The translations under genes and the position numbers were made by a program. Of a stretch of DNA of 64,000 nucleotides, positions 14,201 to 26,882 are shown piece after piece; the stretch's first letter is position 1, and every line of letters begins with the position of its first letter. The notes under the pieces are model-generated. The model searched no databases and was not told the origin of the DNA. It saw only the letters and a list, made by a program, of their open reading frames with translations. Source of the DNA: Mycteria americana (taxonomy: Eukaryota; Chordata; Aves; Ciconiiformes; Ciconiidae); assembly GCF_035582795.1 (NCBI RefSeq), contig NC_134370.1, positions 31,421,501-31,485,500 on the forward strand, given 5' to 3'.

Positions 14201-16256
14201 CGTGACTCCAAAGGTGAAGAGTCAGTTCCCATCACCTGTCAGGAAAAGAAAAAATCACCTTTGGGTAATCTCATCCTGGGGATAATCAAGTTAGCTCAGC
14301 CTGGCAGATGCTGCAGATCTGAGAAGCAGGAGGAGCAGATGCAGCATGATGTGGCCCGCCCAGCTCCTTATGAAAGCCACCTTCGCTCCTGGGTGGCTGG
14401 AGCCATGCTCGGGGCAGGGGTCTCCACTTTTCTGGGCATCCCACCTTCCCACAGCAATGGCAGCACCTGAGTGCTACTGCAGCTTCCAAACCTACAGGAG
14501 GAATGGCATGATCTACTTAAACCACAAGATCCACCTGGCAGTGGATTTCTGAGTGATTATCACATACCTCAGGTCGTCTCTGGACTTTAATCACCCAAGA
14601 TTATCTCCAAATACACGCCCTATTGTGTGATAATCTCCCAAGTACACGCCCTATTGTGGCTTATCAGTGGCAGAAAATGACAGTGATGCATAAATAACAA
14701 GTGTGCTTTCCACACACACTTGGATCTGGCATGGGTCCCAGGAGCCAGCTCATGCCCTCTGTTGGGTCAAGTGCAGAAAACAGCTCTCCTCCTTTGCCAC
14801 TGCCGGCTCAAAGGTACTCCACAAGGTCATCTCCAAACACAAGCACATCAAAGATTTGCTGACTAGATACTTGCATGCACAGCTGGGAGATGGAAAGGTC
14901 ATTCAGTGCTGTGCCTCCTCTCAAAAAACAACATTATGTGGAAGAAAGCTGCTGAATATAGATCATCAGTCCAAGACTGACAGCACAAAGTGGCAGAAAG
15001 CCGAGCAATGAGCAGGGAAAGCCACAAGTCTCTGTGATAACTATTTCTTCACTTTTAGAAATTGCTTTGATGAGCTCTCAACAGCAGGTAGCTGCCATTT
15101 CCTTCAGTCTTTGCTGAAGCTTTAGTAGAGGCGTGGGCTGTTTCTGTTGGATTTTGAATGAGAGAAGAAGTGGACTATACAATTTCCTGCAGAAATGAGG
15201 GTGTCCCCTCTCAGCACCCATCCAGACTATATGAAAAGAGAGATTGGGTAAGTAAGAACCGAACCAAAGGGGTGTTTAAGTTCAAAGACGGCACCAGAAG
15301 GATGCCTGAAAACACAGAAAATATTCTTTGGAAGAAGGCCAAGATACAGAGGTGCATCTCAGACTGCAGTTACAAAATAGTTGAAATGTCTAAAGCCCTG
15401 GCTGGTCCCTCCATTCAGCTACTTGTCTAAGGAGCCCAGCCACGGCTCAGTTCTGATTTATTTTAGAGTTACAGGACAGAGCTGTCTATAACAAGTCAGA
15501 GGGAGGTTCATTGTCCGGTCTCTTCAGGCCAATGGCCACTGGCAGCACACCTCACTGTAGCTTAATCTGCTCTAAGCAGCCCAGACAGAGCAGCTGCCGT
15601 TTGCTTTGGGCTCTTGCATAAATGCTGCGGATTTTACTGTGAAATCTGGATTTGACGAACTGGGAGCAAATAAAGGCAGTTGATGATGATACCAAGCATC
15701 TGAGCAGATTGCCCTTAATGGAAACAAAGTCTGCCAGAAAGAAATTTGTTGCTCTAAGAAACTTACATTTTTAAGATTCATATATTTGTTTGCTGTTTAC
15801 CAAACACATCATGTGAATAACATTCATCTCCTACGTTGTGACACATCTTCACTGACATCATCTTAATGCATTACTGATGTTACAACAGAAAGAAAAAAAA
15901 AGACAACGTCACAACCAAATTAATATCTCCATTGATCATAAAACATAGCGTACCCATCCTCAGAGAGAGGAAACCTTTATGAAGATCCTCATGAATGTTT
16001 AGAGAATACCAAACCAGGACTTCCTCATACAAAACTCCTGTTGAAGCAAATAACTTTAAGGTAATTGCTATGGGAGGAAGAAGTCACTAAATGTTCTATC
16101 AAGCACAAAGATACCAACAATTGTCAAGGAATGCATTGCTTTTTACGACAAAAATGCTGTCTTGTAATTCTTAATTCCTTTCAAATAATGCTACCACTAA
16201 ATACCGTTACCCTATACAGGATCTAGTGAACATATGTAACATTTATTAACAAATTT
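5251..16256. other. Long non-coding stretch
   Basis: No coding exon was recognised on either strand. Open frames such as 5742-6254 (+) and 11824-12315 (+) have no recognisable domain and no splice-site support. There are scattered homopolymers, for example A runs near 8138-8152 and 10441 and T runs near 11229 and 11401, and one 30-base tandem pair at 14599-14658. Confidence 0.55.
14599..14658. repeat. 30-base tandem duplication, two copies
   Basis: Two adjacent copies, offset by 30 bases, share TACACGCCCTATTGTG and differ at about three positions in the first half (GATTATCTCCAAA against GATAATCTCCCAAG). It is a short local duplication with no apparent function. Confidence 0.85.
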
Positions 16257-17150
16257 ATGCCATGCTCTGCCCCCCCTGAGACAGGAACAGGAGCAGCAGC
16301 AGCCACCAGTAAGAACCCACGATCAAGGGGATCCTCTATCCCCCCCCCCACCGGGCTGAAGGCAGCAGCTCAAAGGAGGAGAGTGAATGGAGGCAAGTCC
16401 ACGCTCGTGGCAGCAGGCGAAGGCCCTCCCTGCCCACCTCGCCCCCCCAGGTGCCTCTACACAACAGGTATGAGGCCCTGGAGGTGGCAGGCCAGTCAAT
16501 GGAGGATGGGGACAACAGTCTATCTACACCAGAGGTGTCGCCTAGGTCAGAAGAACGTACCTCTCGTATTAACACCACCTCCACAAGGAAGAGAAGACAG
16601 GTTATAGTTGTGGGTGACTCCCTTCTGAAGGGAACCGAGGGTCCGATATGCCAGATGGACCCTCCTCTTAGGGAAGTCTGCTGCCTCCCTGGGGCCTGGG
16701 TGAGGGATGTCACGAGGGTACTCCCTAGCCTGGTACGGCCCTCGGACTATTACCCCCTACTGCTTTTCCATGTGGGGGGCGATGAAGCTGCAACACGAAG
16801 TCCTAGGGCGATCAAAAGAGACTTCAGGGCCTTGGGACGGCTAGTAAGGGACTCTGGAGCACAGGTTATTTTCTCCTCTCTCCTTCCAGTTGTGGGCAGC
16901 GACACAAGAAGGAACAGAGACACCCAATCTATTAATGCATGTCTCCGTGGCTGGTGTCATAGCCACGGATTTGGTTTTTTTGACAACAGGATGGCCTACA
17001 CAGCACCGGGTTTGCTGGCATCTGATGGGATTCATCTTTCTCAAAGGGGAAAGAATCTTCGCTCAGGAACTTGCGGGGCTCATCGACAGAGCTTTAAACT
17101 ACACTCGAAGGGGGAGGGGGATAATATCAGGCTTGCCCGAGAGAAACTGA
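16257..17150 (+). pseudogene. CR1 ORF1 remnant with SGNH-esterase-like domain
   Basis: ORF1 of CR1 elements encodes an accessory protein with an SGNH/GDSL hydrolase-like domain. In the frame from 16451 the block VVGDSLL (about 16605) matches the nucleophile motif and ASDGIHLSQRG (about 17015-17050) matches the Asp-x-x-His block; HVGGDEA (about 16770) is in the place of the central oxyanion motif. The frame changes at least twice. One change is near the C run at 16441-16449, where the protein moves from the frame of 16257 into that of 16451. Another follows GIHLSQRGK, where the expected continuation (FAQELAGLIDRALN) is found in the frame of 16890. The start is not certain and the product is not expected to be made intact. 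Confidence 0.75.
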
Positions 17151-17365
17151 GGGACGACGTGCCACGGTTAGAGGGAGCGGGTGCTAGCGAGGGCACTTGG
17201 CCTGTGTCTCTGAGATGTGCGGGGTATGCCGGGGCACAGTTGAAGTTGTACAGAGTTGAGCCAGGGGATACTGTGGCAACAGGAGCCAAGAGGGAAACGC
17301 CAGTGAAACACCTCATAGCGCACAAGGGGTGTTCTTCTATGAAGGAGACTCGGACGACAGCCCAG

Positions 17366-19961
17366 CTGAAGTGCCTCTACACCAATGCATGCAGCATGGG
17401 CAACAAGCAGGAGGAGCTAGAAGCCATTGTACATCAGGAAAACTATGATATGGTTGCCATCACAGAAACGTGGTGGGATGACTCGCACAACTGGAGTGTG
17501 GCGATGGATGGCTATAAACTCTTCAGGAGGGATAGGCGAGGCAGGAGAGGTGGTGGGGAAGAAGCTGGGAGAAGCCTCACGATCGCTAGTCCTTGTTCTC
17601 GTGGGGGACTTCAACCTGCCGGATGTCTGCTGGAAATACAATACAGCGGAGAGGAAACAGTCTAGGAGGTTCCTGGAGTGTGTGGCAGATATCTTCCTGA
17701 CACAGCTGGTGAGTGAGCCAACGAGGGAAGGTGCCCCGCTGGACCTCTTGTTCACGAACAGAGAAGGACTTGTGAGCCATGTGATGGTTGGACGTCTTGG
17801 GCAGAGCGATCACAAAATGATAGAGTTTTTGATACGTGGAGAAGCGGCGAGGGGGGTCAGCAGAACTGCCACCTTAGACTTCCGGAGGGCGGACTTTGGC
17901 CTGTTTAGGAGACTGGTTGACAGAGTCCCCTGGGAGGCAGCCCTAAAGGGCAAAGGAGTCCAGGAAGGCTGGACACTCTTTAAGGAGGAAGTCCTAAAGG
18001 CACAAGACCAGGCTGTCCCCAGGTGCCGAAAGACGAGCCGGCGGGGAAGAAGACCGGCCTGGCTGAACAGAGAGCTCTGGCTCGAACTCAGGAAAAAGAG
18101 GAGAGTCTACAACCTCTGGAAGAAGGGGCGGGCAACTCAGGAGGACTACAAAGGTGTAGCGAGGTTGTGCAGGGAGAAAATTAGAAGGGCCAAAGCTGAG
18201 CTAGAGCTCAATCTGGCTGCTGCTGTAAAAGACAACAAAAAACACTTCTTCAAATACATTAGCAGCAAAAGGAGAGCTAAGGAGAATCTCCAGCCCCTAG
18301 TAGACGGGGGAGGGAACACAGTGACAAAGGATGAGGGAAAGGCTGAGGTACTTAATGCCTTCTTTGCCTCAGTCTTTAATAGCAGGGCCAATTGTTCTCT
18401 GGGTACCCAGCCCCTGGAGTTGGAAGATAGGGACAGGGACCAGAATGGAGCCCCCATAATCCAGGGGGAAAAGGTTAGTGACCTGCTGCACCACTTAGAC
18501 ACTCACAAGTCTATGGGGCCTGATGAGATCCACCCAAGAGTACTGAAGGAACTGGCAGGTGTGCTCACCAAGCCCCTTTCCATCATTTACCAGCAGTCCT
18601 GGCTAACTGGGGAGGTCCCTGCTGACTGGAGATTAGCTAATGTGACGCACATCTTCAAGAAGGGCCGGAAGGAGGACCCAGGGAACTACAGGCCTGTCAG
18701 CTTGACCTCGGTGCCAGGGAAGCTGATGGAGCAGATCATCCTGAGTGCCATCACACGGCATGTAGAGAATAACCAAGGGATCAAGCCCAGCCAGCATGGG
18801 TTTAGGAAAGGCAGGTCCTGCTTGACCAACCTGATCTCCTTCTATGACAAGGTGACCCACCTAGTGGATGAGGGAAAGGCTGTGGATGTTGTCTATCTAG
18901 ACTTCAGTAAAGCCTTTGACACAGTTTCTCACGGCATTCTCCTGGAGAAACTGGCTGCTCATGGCTTGGACGGGTGTACTCTTCACTGGGTAAAGAACTG
19001 GCTGGACGGCCGGGCCCAAAGAGTGGTGGTGAATGGAGTTTACTCCGGTTGGCGGCCGGTCACAAGCGGTGTTCCCCAGGGCTTGGTGTTGGGGCCAGTT
19101 CTGTTTAATATCTTTATCAATGATCTGGACGAAGGGATCGAGTGTACTCTCAGTAAGTTTGCAGACGACACCAAGTTGTGTGGGAGTGTTGATCTGCTGG
19201 AGGGTAGGAAGGCTCTGCAGAGGGACCTGGACAGGCTGGATGGATGGGCCGAGGTCAATTGTATGAGGTTTAACAAGGCCAAGTGCAAGGTCCTGCACTT
19301 GGGCCACAGCAACCCCATGCAACGCTACAGGCTTGGGGAAGAGTGGCTGGAAAGCTGCCTGGCAGAGAAGGACCTGGGGGTGTTTGTTGACAGCCGCCTG
19401 AATATGAGCCAGCAGTGTGCCCAGGTGGCCAAGAAAGCCAATGGCATCCTGGCTTGTATCAAAAATAGCGTGGCCAGCAGGACTAGGGAAGTGATCGTGC
19501 CCCTGTACTCGGCACTGGTGAGGCCGCACCTCGAATACTGTGTTCAGTTTTGGGCCCCCCACTACAAGAGGGACATTGAGGTGCTGGAGCGTGTCCAGAG
19601 AAGGGCAACGAAGCTGGTGAAGGGTCTGGAGCAGAAGTCTTATGAGGAGCGGCTGAGGGAGCTGGGATTGTTTAGCCTGGAGAAAAGGAGGCTGAGGGGA
19701 GACCTTATCGCTCTCTTCAACTGCCTGAAATGATGTTGTAGAGAGGTGGGGGTTGGTCTCTTCTCCCAGGTAACAAGTGATAGGACGAGAGGAAATGGCC
19801 TCAAGTTGCGCCAGGGGAGGTTTAGACTGGATATTAGGAAATTTTACTTCACTGAAAGGGTTATCAAGCATTGGAACAGGCTGCCCAGGGAAGTGGTTAA
19901 GTCGCCATCCCTGGAAGTATTTAAAAGACGTTTGGATGAGGTGCTTAGGGACATGGTATAG
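17366..19961 (+). pseudogene. CR1 ORF2: endonuclease and reverse transcriptase, broken
   Basis: ORF2 of CR1 encodes an APE-type endonuclease followed by reverse transcriptase, which nick the target and copy the RNA into it. The endonuclease start ([18 protein letters not shown]) is in the frame of 16451 and runs to about 17550. The downstream part (VGDFNLPD at about 17600, QSDHKM at about 17806) is in the frame of 17427, and the segment normally between them looks shortened, so an internal deletion with a frame change is inferred. The RT domain is then open to 19733: motif [14 protein letters not shown] (about 18893), SGVPQG (about 19063) and the FADD catalytic motif (about 19162) are present. 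A TGA at 19731-19733 interrupts the C-terminal domain, which resumes in the same frame ([13 protein letters not shown]) and ends at TAG 19959-19961. Confidence 0.88.
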
Positions 19962-20689
19962 TGGTGGTCTTGGCAGTGTTAGGTTTATGGTTGGACTCGA
20001 TGATCTTAAAGGTCTTTTCCAACCTATACGATTCTGTGCTTCTATGATTCTGTGAAATTTTCTAAACATATACAACTGCCATCAGAGTCTCAGAGGCATG
20101 AAATCAGAGTTGATGTTTCTGTGAAGTATTTGGTGTCAGCATACAGCAGGCAAGAACAGTACTTGTTAAAGCAGCAAATCATTAAAGCAGCAAATCAGTG
20201 CTTATACTGGTAAGTAATGGAGAATGAAGTTTAAATATCAAACACTCTAAGATGCAAGAGGAAATATTAAATGTGAGCTCTGTCGACCTGAAGGTGGAAT
20301 TAATTTCTTGGTATGCCCCAATAACTAAGTTCCTTCTCACTTCAGAAAAGCAAATCTTCTTTACGTGCAAAAGGTGGCACCGTATCTTTGTGCTAAGGAA
20401 TGAAAAAGCAGCAGTTGCTCCAAATATGAAAATAAAATATGTTTTCAGAGCAGAAAGACATGCAGAAATGCTGTGCTGTTAGTAACAATAAAATACTATC
20501 TAGAAAATAGAAGGGAGTTACAGTAAATAGCAAGAACCCCATTCCCTGCCAGGCTGCATCTCCTATAGCAGCAGGCATCCGTGCAAAGTGAAATTCTGTC
20601 CAAAAATGCTTCTCCATCGGCTTACACTCCGCTGCTTCTCCGCTCTCTTTTCCCGTGGCTGTCAAAGACCTCCCTGCGTGCCAGGCAGC

Positions 20690-20825
20690 AGCTAGCCCCA
20701 GCCGGGCCGAGGGGACAAGGGAAAGGGCTGTTCCCCCACTCCGCGGTCCCCTGGCACCCCCTGCTGGGGCCGGGGCCGGGGCCCTGCCGGGGGCTCGCCC
20801 TCCCCCCGTCACCGGCACTTAACTA
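20690..20825. promoter_or_regulatory. Small isolated GC-rich patch
   Basis: About 130 bases just 3' of the CR1 have strongly raised GC and several CpGs (for example GGGGCCGGGGCCGGGGCCCT at about 20765), in otherwise AT-rich surroundings. It could be a short CpG island, a distal regulatory element or GC-rich repeat. No transcript start or splice donor stands out. Confidence 0.3.
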
Positions 20826-23800
20826 CCGACCATTGCTTCTCACCTTCAGCATTTTACTTCTTTTAACCCCGTGATACCAGTTCGGTTCTAGCCCCAATCT
20901 CTGCTGACTTCAGCTGCAGTTAGTGAAAAGCTTACGCATAGGATTAATAAGGGAAGCTCATGAAAATTCCTTATTTTATGATCACGTTCTTGCAAGGTCA
21001 CTCAATTCTTTGCTTTTCCTAAGGAAGGAGACCTCTTGTGCTGGGTAGAAAGGCCACTGTAATACCAAGAAAACCTTAAGTAGCAATGTATCATTAATAA
21101 CATGTCGGGAGGCCAAACATTTGCTAGCTACTGAAAACCAGGCCTTTGCTATTGACACACAGAAATCACTGTGGCAGACTTTCTGTAGTGAGGATGGCGA
21201 GCCCCCCTCTGTAACGTTGACTCTCTCCCTTTAAGGGCAGCAGCAGCAGATCACAGTATGACCATTTTAGTGTTATCAGTATTTTTTGTTAATTTAAACA
21301 GTAATCCAAGGGAAACGTTCATGTAACTCGGTAGAAAAATGTGTTAAAATAAAAGTAGTCAAGAAAGGTACTAAAGAAGTTAGCTATTTGGTTATTCCAG
21401 TTTATCAAATAAAGATAGCAATAAACCCACTTTTAAAGAGCATCCCTGCTGTTATATTTATAACCAGAAGGTGGCATTAAATTGCCACAAATCTGCTCCA
21501 AGTGTCCTTAACTGCTGCCTGCCAGAGCCTAGCAGTGAAGAGTCCTGGACACTTCACACAGCTACAGATTTGTCACTTAAGCTACCACTTGGGTAAACTC
21601 CCTGGAATTAGAGCAATATAGCCAATAATTAACTCATGCTACATTGGCAACAAAAATACTTTATTTCTTCCCTCCTGTCCGTTCCCCCTGTGCAGCCGGC
21701 CTCTGGCATACCTGCCCTGGCTTTTCTGAAAGACCACTGAAACGACAGGACTCAGAAGGACCCCACGTCCCTTAGTGTGTACAAGACATGCAATACTGCC
21801 TTATGTCAGCAGTGGAGAAGAACCTCAAAAACTCAGGGGAGTTTCAGAGGAACGGGTTCCCATGATCCTTACCGCTTACTCACATCATCTCCAATGAGAA
21901 GGTCACACCATAGAAACCGGGGCTTTGGCTGGATCTTCTGTTGGTTTCCAGCAAGCCTGAGGGCCACGCTGCCACCTTGCCTCTCCTATAGTGTTTCTGT
22001 ATAACTTCAGGGATGCATTTGTGTGGATTGCCTAGGCAGAGGCTTCCCAGGTTTTACTGAGAGAGAAGTTGTGTCAGTAACTGGTCCACAGCCTGGAGCC
22101 CTACCCAGGTGCAACGGAAAGCATCCTGGGTGCACAGGCTCATACTGAAAGCATCTCTCAGGTGGTTGAAGTTTCAGGAAGAAAAACCCACACATGCACA
22201 CCTGCGCACTGACACCAAAGAGAGCCTCAGAGCCCTCAAAGTTTCCTCCACGTGGTTCAGTTGAGCAGGAAGCTTGATTCCCTCCTGCGCTGCTCCAGAT
22301 CTGCGCTGCTCCCCTGGGTCCCAGGGCTGATACGCACTCCTGAGCAGTGGGACACCCTGGGGCAGGCACCGCTCCGGCTGCACCGCCAGCTGTCTGTCAT
22401 GGATGCAGAAGAGCTGTCCCGTGACATAAAAAGAAGAGGTTAGAGGGATGCTGGGAATATCCTGGTAAATCTGCTGTTACAGAGCAACACTCACCCCTGC
22501 GCTGTGCACAAAGTGAAGGGCAGGGTGATAGAGCAGCACTAGAGACACGCACAGGCACAGCTTGCCTGGCTCCAAGCCACTCCTCGGTGCAATGGCGAGA
22601 TTTCCAAGCAGACTGCAGCAAATGGCGGAGCAGGCAGAGAAGGAGAGGCAGGGTCCTGCTCCCCTTGGCCTGCCACATCCCCGCACCAAGTTGTAGCCAC
22701 GCCATCCTCTTTGAAGGAGAGCGCTTTGCTGCCAGAGGGCTAGCTGCCAATCAGACAGCTAACAGCATGCAAACGCATGGTGGTCTGCCCATGAACAGTT
22801 GCTGTCTCAACACACTCTAACGTACTGCCAGAAAAGAACTTTAAAACAAAAAATACATTTTTCTTACTAAGATAGCTCAACATGGTTATTTCGTTTTCCA
22901 TTTTTAATGAGTTGGTCATGATTCCTGTTTAGTGAAGTCTTGTCTTATTTTATTCCAGCGTTACCCCACCAAAAAGAACACATTTGGGAGAATAAATTGC
23001 CACTCACTAAAAAGTACAACAGAAAAAATAAGTAGGCATCCAAAGTTGCAAAATGGAAAGATCAACATTCAGGATATTTCAACTGTAATGCAGGATAAGG
23101 TGACAAGGTGAATACAGGGACTTCCTTCTTTCTGTGATCATTTCCACGCAAGCACAAAAGGAGACTTCAGCAAGGAGGAATCCAGGTGTTGGAATTAGTC
23201 TGTATTTACACAGAATAAGTAGCAATTATCTCAATAAATTTTGAGATAAGGACAAACCTCATTTGTAGCTTTGCTTTGGAAAGAAATAAAGAGAAAAATA
23301 GAATATTTTTATTCCTGTCTTTCACATAAATAATTCAGAGGTTTCTGAGTGTTTGGAGGTTTCTTTGTTTTGAAGAGAAGGAAGGGGCTCCAGTGATGGA
23401 CATTTAAAGAAGAGATCAGCTTTACCAACACCTATGGGGCAGCCCAGACAAGATGAGTATGTGCATACAGAGGCAAAGGAAAGAAATAAAATTCAGGGTT
23501 AGAAGAAGCCTTGCCAGTTGGGTTGCCAGTCATCTGGATCAGCATAGCCTCCTGACAGCCCACCAATCTCTATTTCCTTTGCCTGAGACTTGGTGGTGGA
23601 GGGACAGAGAGGACAGACTGAGACCAACTCTCAGCAAGACATGAGTTAGATGTGGTCAAGAGCCATACCTGGACCCACGATATAAACACGGAGGGGGCAG
23701 GGAGGGGGAGGGAAGGGTTTATGTATGAGCCCTATTACTGCTGCCTGAGAAAATGTAAGGCAGGGAAAGGTTTGGAGTGAACAGGCAGCGGCAGGTAGCT

Positions 23801-26800
23801 CTGATCAAAAGCACAGTGATGCTCAGTTTGTGGCACGTGAAACTACTGAAAGATTGAGTGCTCAGAGAGACTGAGGGAAATGCAAACGGAGCCCCTGGAG
23901 GGGAACCATATTTCAGCAGGTCATGAGCAAGCCAATAATGATTTCCACTTCATTTGTATGTGTGCTAAATATACTTGGCATTACTTCAGAGACTGGGGTC
24001 AAAAGTTCGATGATTATAGATCTTTGCTAAAGGCATTGTGCTAGAAGATGCATCTGGATCACTGCTAGGGGAGGGTCAGAGCCGGGTCTGCACTAACCCT
24101 TTCCCCTGCCCTGTCCTGGTAGGGTTTCCCAGCTGAGATCCGTTATATATGTAACTGGCACACTGAAAAACAGCCACAAAGCTTATCTCACATGTTACCT
24201 CCCTGCCAGGATGCTTCAAAACAGCAAACAGGAAGCAGAGCAAGTAGGGCCAGCATTCCTTTTGCATCTCCCAATAGCCTTTCCATGCTGGCAGTCCCCT
24301 GGGCCAGCAGGAGCCTTCCTTTGCTCCAGACCCTCTTCAGCATGTCCTCCAAAAACGTATCTAAGTACAGCACACACAAAAATTAAGTCATGCATATGTG
24401 AGAGAGGGGGAAGCATAGCCATCTTCTCTATCAGCCATCAGGGAAAGGTAGGTAATTACAGAAGGGCAAACTAGAGCATTTTAAATTAGCCAGTGCCTAA
24501 CACAGAGAGTGCAAATACTCCCCCTTGCAATCAGTCAGCATACACACTCTTGCTGTCTCCACAGTGGTGCCTGCACTGCAGTTGAGGCCCTTGTAAATGT
24601 TTCAACACCCACTGCTTTCTCACCACACAGGAGGACACCCATTTTCCAGGTACAAACACAGCACCTGGTCTCGAGGGTATCCTTATGGGGCTTAAATGGG
24701 ACCTAACTGTCTGCTGCTAAAGGAAGCTTTGGACCAGCCTCATTCCCCCCAGGGAAGTAGTAGCAGATGCCTGTTCCCAATCCCGGGGCAGCTCTGCAAC
24801 AAAGCAGCACCCCTCTGAACACCCCAGCCCCCAGAGCTGCACCAGCAGGCAGCTCCCTCACAACCATTGCCACGGCCTCTGGAAACAGGGGACACCGCAC
24901 CCTTAGCTGCTTCTCTGCTTGCCTCTCTGTAATGCAGCAGCAGCAAAGCCAGTCCCAGCACCAGCTGATTTGCCTTGACCCAAGAGAAACACTTAGCAAA
25001 CGAAGGGTCAGACAGCCCATAACTGAGTTTCTTGGCAACACTGACAGCATTTTAAACTCTCCTTTTAGGCTTTGGTGGTCTGGTGGACTCACAAGGTCAA
25101 CCCCACACACTCCGAGATACATGGCGGAGTTCCCCCCACACCCCCAGAGGTGGCTGTGACGTGGCCTCTTATGGCCCCAGTAGCACTTGGCTATTGCTGC
25201 TTGGGGATAAGCTGAAGAGAAGGTAACCTGCAAGCACACGTTTCTCTGCCTGATGAAGATAACAGAGCTGCAGAAAAAAAAAAAGTGTCAAGTACACAAC
25301 CACAATGCTGGGAGTGTCTTTTTGCACCAGCGATTGATGTCTTGGCTCTCTTGCCTTTCTCTGAAACATACCTGTGTGACAGAGACTCTCACAACTCAGA
25401 GTTTCAGCACACAGTTTTATTTTCTTTACATTGAACTGGCAAGAAAAGGAGGAGATTTCTGTTGGCCCCACGGGCATTACACTGACTATGTTTTCCAGCT
25501 ATGAGTGGCCTCACAGAAGAGAAATCTTCCAGGGAAACCTCAAGCAGACTCGAGAGAAGTGGAGGACCAGAGGCTTTCATTAACTCACACAGGGCTTGGT
25601 TGAACTGGATTCAGGTAATGAATGTTGGCTGGGGAAGACATGGGTTCATTTTTCAAGGACTGCTGTGCAATTCTCTTGAACTTTAATAGGAGCTGGCAAT
25701 GCGTGCTCTAAGCGTATAAGCCTCATAGACACACATTGTCAATTTGACTTTTCACAAGTGGGGATGGGGGGGAAGCTAAGGAAAACAAACCCATTTCTTT
25801 TTTAGAAACTTCCCCCCACGTTTTTTTTTTTTGGCAATTAAATTCACCATAATGACCACTGCAATCTAAATCTAGTAAGAAGTCTGAGTTTCTTTTTTTC
25901 CATTGGTAGTCATTTGCACTGCTCGATTTAGGCAACTCACTAAGGCATAAGAACAATATTGCAAGGCAACCTTCTTGAGTCAGTGGGTAAGAAGAAAAGC
26001 TTACCTAGACAGTATTAAATCACTAGAATTGATCGCACCCTATTGCTCATGCTCTGATTCCACTGGCAGGAAAGGTGCGAGCTGGCTTATTTACACACAC
26101 ACACACAAACTCATTCACACACAGCTGCTTTCCACCTCAGAGCAATAAAAATTAATAATAAAAATAATTAAACCTCATCAGCCTTCAAGCATTTGGAAGC
26201 CCCAGAGCCCCATCGCCAGATCCTCTGAAAATGCATCAGCCTCCTCATGAGAGAGATTGGGGCTTGGTTCCTGCAGGGACTGGCTGCCAGAACTACCACG
26301 GCGCCTGGTCGTCACACTCCAGCAACAGATTATTCCATGGTATCGACCACCCTGCTCTGGGTTAATTCTTTTAATTGTCTCGCCACATCTTTTCCCATTA
26401 GGCTGATGTAACTTGTTTAAGCATACACAGATTGATTTATGACAGCACTAGGGATGTTAATCAGATGCCTGCTCTTCAGTTAATGCATGCTCTGTAAGAG
26501 ATGCAGGACAATAGTCTCCCATATGGGAGCTCTAGCCTTTTGCCTTCAAATCAAAGGCAGCCTCACAGCAAGAGCAGAATTACACCGCACTAAGAATAGG
26601 CAGCTTCCACCGGCGTTGCGGGTGAGGCAAGGTCATTGCCTTCTGCTCTCGATTCTCAAGTGCCATCTTCTTTAAATATAGCTGCAATCAAGGAAATGGA
26701 AAATCTCTTTAGAAGTTCACTGTTAGGAACTTATTGGAGCCCACTGAAATCCTAAAACCTCATCAGGAGGTAAAGGGTTCCCTTCAAATGCAACCTCATT

Positions 26801-26830
26801 TGTCTCCATTTAAAGAGGCACTTTCCTTCA

Positions 26831-26882
26831 CAGTGTATGTTCAACATCCTTTAGCTCAGTGTATGTTCAACATCCTTTAGCT
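26831..26882. repeat. 26-base perfect tandem duplication
   Basis: Two identical adjacent copies of a 26-base unit beginning CAGTGTATGTTCAACATCCT, at 26831-26856 and 26857-26882. The perfect identity suggests a recent duplication. Confidence 0.9.

Larger units (their letters stand above)
16257..20055 (+). mobile_element. CR1 non-LTR retrotransposon, defective
   Basis: This is a chicken-repeat-1 type LINE about 3.8 kb long. It contains ORF1 (about 16257-17150) and ORF2 (about 17366-19961), followed by a short 3' UTR ending in the CR1 signature of degenerate ATTCTRTG octamers (20027-20055: GATTCTGTG, TTCTATGATTCTGTGA). The 5' border is estimated from the change from AT-rich flank to CR1-like coding sequence; the N-terminal part of ORF1 appears to be missing, as expected for a 5'-truncated CR1. 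No target-site duplication is evident, which is normal for CR1. The reverse transcriptase is open over a long stretch, so the insertion is relatively recent, but frameshifts, an internal deletion and a nonsense codon make it non-autonomous. The large antisense frames in it are shadows. Confidence 0.92.

Noticed and set aside
18897-20075. 392-codon minus-strand open frame
   Set aside because: Antisense shadow of the CR1 reverse transcriptase.
24703-25239. 178-codon minus-strand open frame in a mildly GC-rich region
   Set aside because: Cys-rich and Gly-rich without a recognisable pattern; overlapping frames on the other strand are equally open, so it is compositional.
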